From: Candidatus Pullilachnospira intestinigallinarum
Lineage (GTDB): Bacteria; Bacillota; Clostridia; Lachnospirales; Lachnospiraceae
Direction of reading: 5' to 3'
Assembly (NCBI GenBank): GCA_018711275.1
Contig: DVIN01000004.1
Location: 1 to 37,681, forward strand
DNA length: 37,681 bases
In this document: in pieces, positions 36,639-37,681 of the stretch
Layout: the number at the start of each line of letters is the position of its first letter
Numbering within the stretch: position 1 is the stretch's first letter
Position numbers and translations under genes: made by a program
The notes under the pieces: model-generated
What the model saw: the letters and a program-made list of their open reading frames with translations, nothing else
What the model was told of the DNA's origin: nothing
Database searches by the model: none

Positions 36639-36670
36639 CGGGCTGCCGTCTGCAAAAAGACGGCAGCCCG
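36639..36670. terminator. Hairpin between GH35 and the DUF6062-type gene
   Basis: A perfect 13-bp stem, CGGGCTGCCGTCT against its complement at 36658-36670, with a 6-nt loop GCAAAA. The flanking T-run is weak on both strands. Confidence 0.7.
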
Positions 36671-36689
36671 CATATTAGGCAAAAGCCAA

Positions 36690-37463
36690 TCAGTAATCGA
36701 TTTTAAATACCGGATCGGCAGGATAGCCGCCGCCCAGCTTCTGCATGGCCCGCTGGACGCTGTCCCGGGAATTTCCCCAGTCTTTGTCCTTGTTCATGTA
36801 GTCCTGCTTGTCGCAGAACCAGGTGACCTCCTCCTGGAGCCGCTTCATATTCTTTTCCATCAGGTCAAACAATACGGGATAAAATTCTTCTTTCTGTTTG
36901 TCGTTCAGCTTTTTTTCGCCCACTTCCACCAGATCCCGGAAGTGGGGGAGGCAGAATCCCTTGCTGTTTTTGAACAGTTCCGCGAATTCTTTGCTGTTCT
37001 TGTACATATAAAAGAAAGTATCCAGGTACCGCTGATAGTTGGAATGAAAATGGTCGCACACATAGCAGCTGTGTTCCTTTTGGGTGATCCACTGTCCCAG
37101 GGCGGTCTCCGGCTCGTCCGGCTTCAGTTCTGTTTTCTTCATCCGGCCCATCAGGGTGGATTTTCCGGCTTTGAAGGCCTTCATCTGCTCGGTCAGCTCC
37201 TGATTCAGCTTTTTCATGTGGGTACTGAGGATCAGACCGGTGCCAAGACGGTTGCCGTAGTCATACATCATCTTGTAATGATGACGGCAGAAGCCGATCT
37301 TGTCGGTCTCCATACGGATGTCGTCTTCCATGTAGGAGGCTCCGCTGCCCAGAATAAACTCCAGGGCATGCTGCTCCGCTTCCCGTTCCAGATAGCAGAA
37401 GGGACACTCATCATCCGCGTGGAATGCGTCATTTAAAGGGATGGTATAAATCGTTTCTTTCAT
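36690..37463 (-). CDS. Cys-rich DUF6062-type protein of unknown function
   Basis: 257 aa, cytoplasmic (no TM). Four Cys/His clusters are spread along the chain: ECPFCYLERE near the N-terminus, GFCRHHYKMMYDYGNRLG, SCYVCDHFHSNYQRYLDTFF and GFCLPHFRDLV. This alternation of CxxC and FCxxH motifs, like two copies of a CxxC...CxxH unit, is what I recall for DUF6062 in Firmicutes, and suggests metal or cluster binding. Function is unknown. ATG 37463 is chosen over 37487 because GAGGT sits 9-13 nt upstream and family members start with M-K-E-x-I-Y. Confidence 0.7.
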   Translation of the reverse strand: MKETIYTIPLNDAFHADDECPFCYLEREAEQHALEFILGSGASYMEDDIRMETDKIGFCRHHYKMMYDYGNRLGTGLILSTHMKKLNQELTEQMKAFKAGKSTLMGRMKKTELKPDEPETALGQWITQKEHSCYVCDHFHSNYQRYLDTFFYMYKNSKEFAELFKNSKGFCLPHFRDLVEVGEKKLNDKQKEEFYPVLFDLMEKNMKRLQEEVTWFCDKQDYMNKDKDWGNSRDSVQRAMQKLGGGYPADPVFKIDY

Positions 37464-37550
37464 AGAATTGCTACCTCGTTTTCTCATGGTTTACAGGCTT
37501 TGGATCTCCGGGGAAAATGCCGGATAAGCCGAAAAAGAATGTCTGTTTTA

Positions 37551-37579
37551 AGAATACCCTTTTTTCAGAAAAACGTCAA
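37551..37579 (-). promoter_or_regulatory. Sigma-A promoter for the DUF6062-type gene
   Basis: On the minus strand TTGACG (37574-37579), a 17-bp spacer and TATTCT (37551-37556). The rest of 37580-37681 is very A/T-rich and shows no gene. Confidence 0.65.
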
Positions 37580-37681
37580 TAATATTGCAGTGTTATTCCG
37601 GCCAATGAGACAATGATATAAACTTTCTGACGAAAATAAACAATTTTAAAAATACAAAAATGTACAATAATAACAAATGAA

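Noticed and set aside
34456..36639. 727-codon open frame antisense to the GH35 gene (and similar long antisense frames over PFOR, the M16 protease and glyS)
   Set aside because: These follow from GC-rich third positions in the sense genes. They lack ribosome binding sites and recognisable domains, while the sense genes have full motifs.

Overview
The window looks like a chromosomal segment of a strictly anaerobic gut Clostridia, most likely Lachnospiraceae (Blautia / Clostridium cluster XIVa type). The grounds are a Ni-CO dehydrogenase, a single-chain pyruvate:ferredoxin oxidoreductase (PFOR), an alpha2-type glycyl-tRNA synthetase, many glycoside hydrolases of plant/host glycans, AGGAGG-type ribosome binding sites and compact hairpin terminators. 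No tRNA, rRNA, CRISPR array or intact mobile element is visible. UGA is used as a normal stop by most genes here.

Layout. 1-500: a decayed C-terminal piece of an Rpn/PD-(D/E)XK transposase-family gene. 528-3585: a LysR regulator, then a stand-alone cooS with a CRP/FNR-like palindrome upstream. 3705-5395 (minus): a zinc-ribbon membrane protein and a threonine-aldolase-family enzyme, in one operon. 5580-8661: RidA, DegV/FakB-like protein (minus) and an L,D-transpeptidase preceded by a pair of ~50-bp structured repeats. 8861-13988: GH2 and domain-permuted GH3 glycosidases. 14133-16708: a YbiT-type ABC-F ATPase and a CcdA-like thiol-disulfide membrane protein with a His/Cys-rich loop. 16785-19185 (minus): AraC regulator, nagB and a chloramphenicol-acetyltransferase-like protein. 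19466-21488: a sugar nucleotidyltransferase and an NahK-like N-acetylhexosamine kinase. 21617-25150: PFOR. 25421-27230: a degenerate phosphoribosyltransferase and an SseB-like protein. 27294-34161: PreP-like M16C protease, era, recO, a lipoprotein and glyS. 34525-37463: GH35 beta-galactosidase and a Cys-rich DUF6062-type protein (minus).

How the genes fit together. GH2, GH3 and GH35 should release galactose, glucose or similar sugars from oligosaccharides. NahK plus the nucleotidyltransferase would activate N-acetylhexosamines to a nucleotide sugar, and NagB would feed glucosamine-6-P into glycolysis. PFOR turns the resulting pyruvate into acetyl-CoA and reduced ferredoxin, and CooS exchanges electrons between ferredoxin and CO/CO2. 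This is inference from gene content; the genes form several separate transcription units.

The most striking observation is an in-frame UGA at codon 142 of PFOR. The gene is otherwise intact over 1177 codons with all catalytic and cluster-binding residues present, and the UGA sits where I recall a Cys in close relatives. The 34 nt just after it can form an irregular SECIS-like hairpin, but a start codon with a weak SD also lies 22 nt downstream. Selenocysteine or other UGA recoding, a two-piece enzyme, a real nonsense mutation and a sequence error all remain open.
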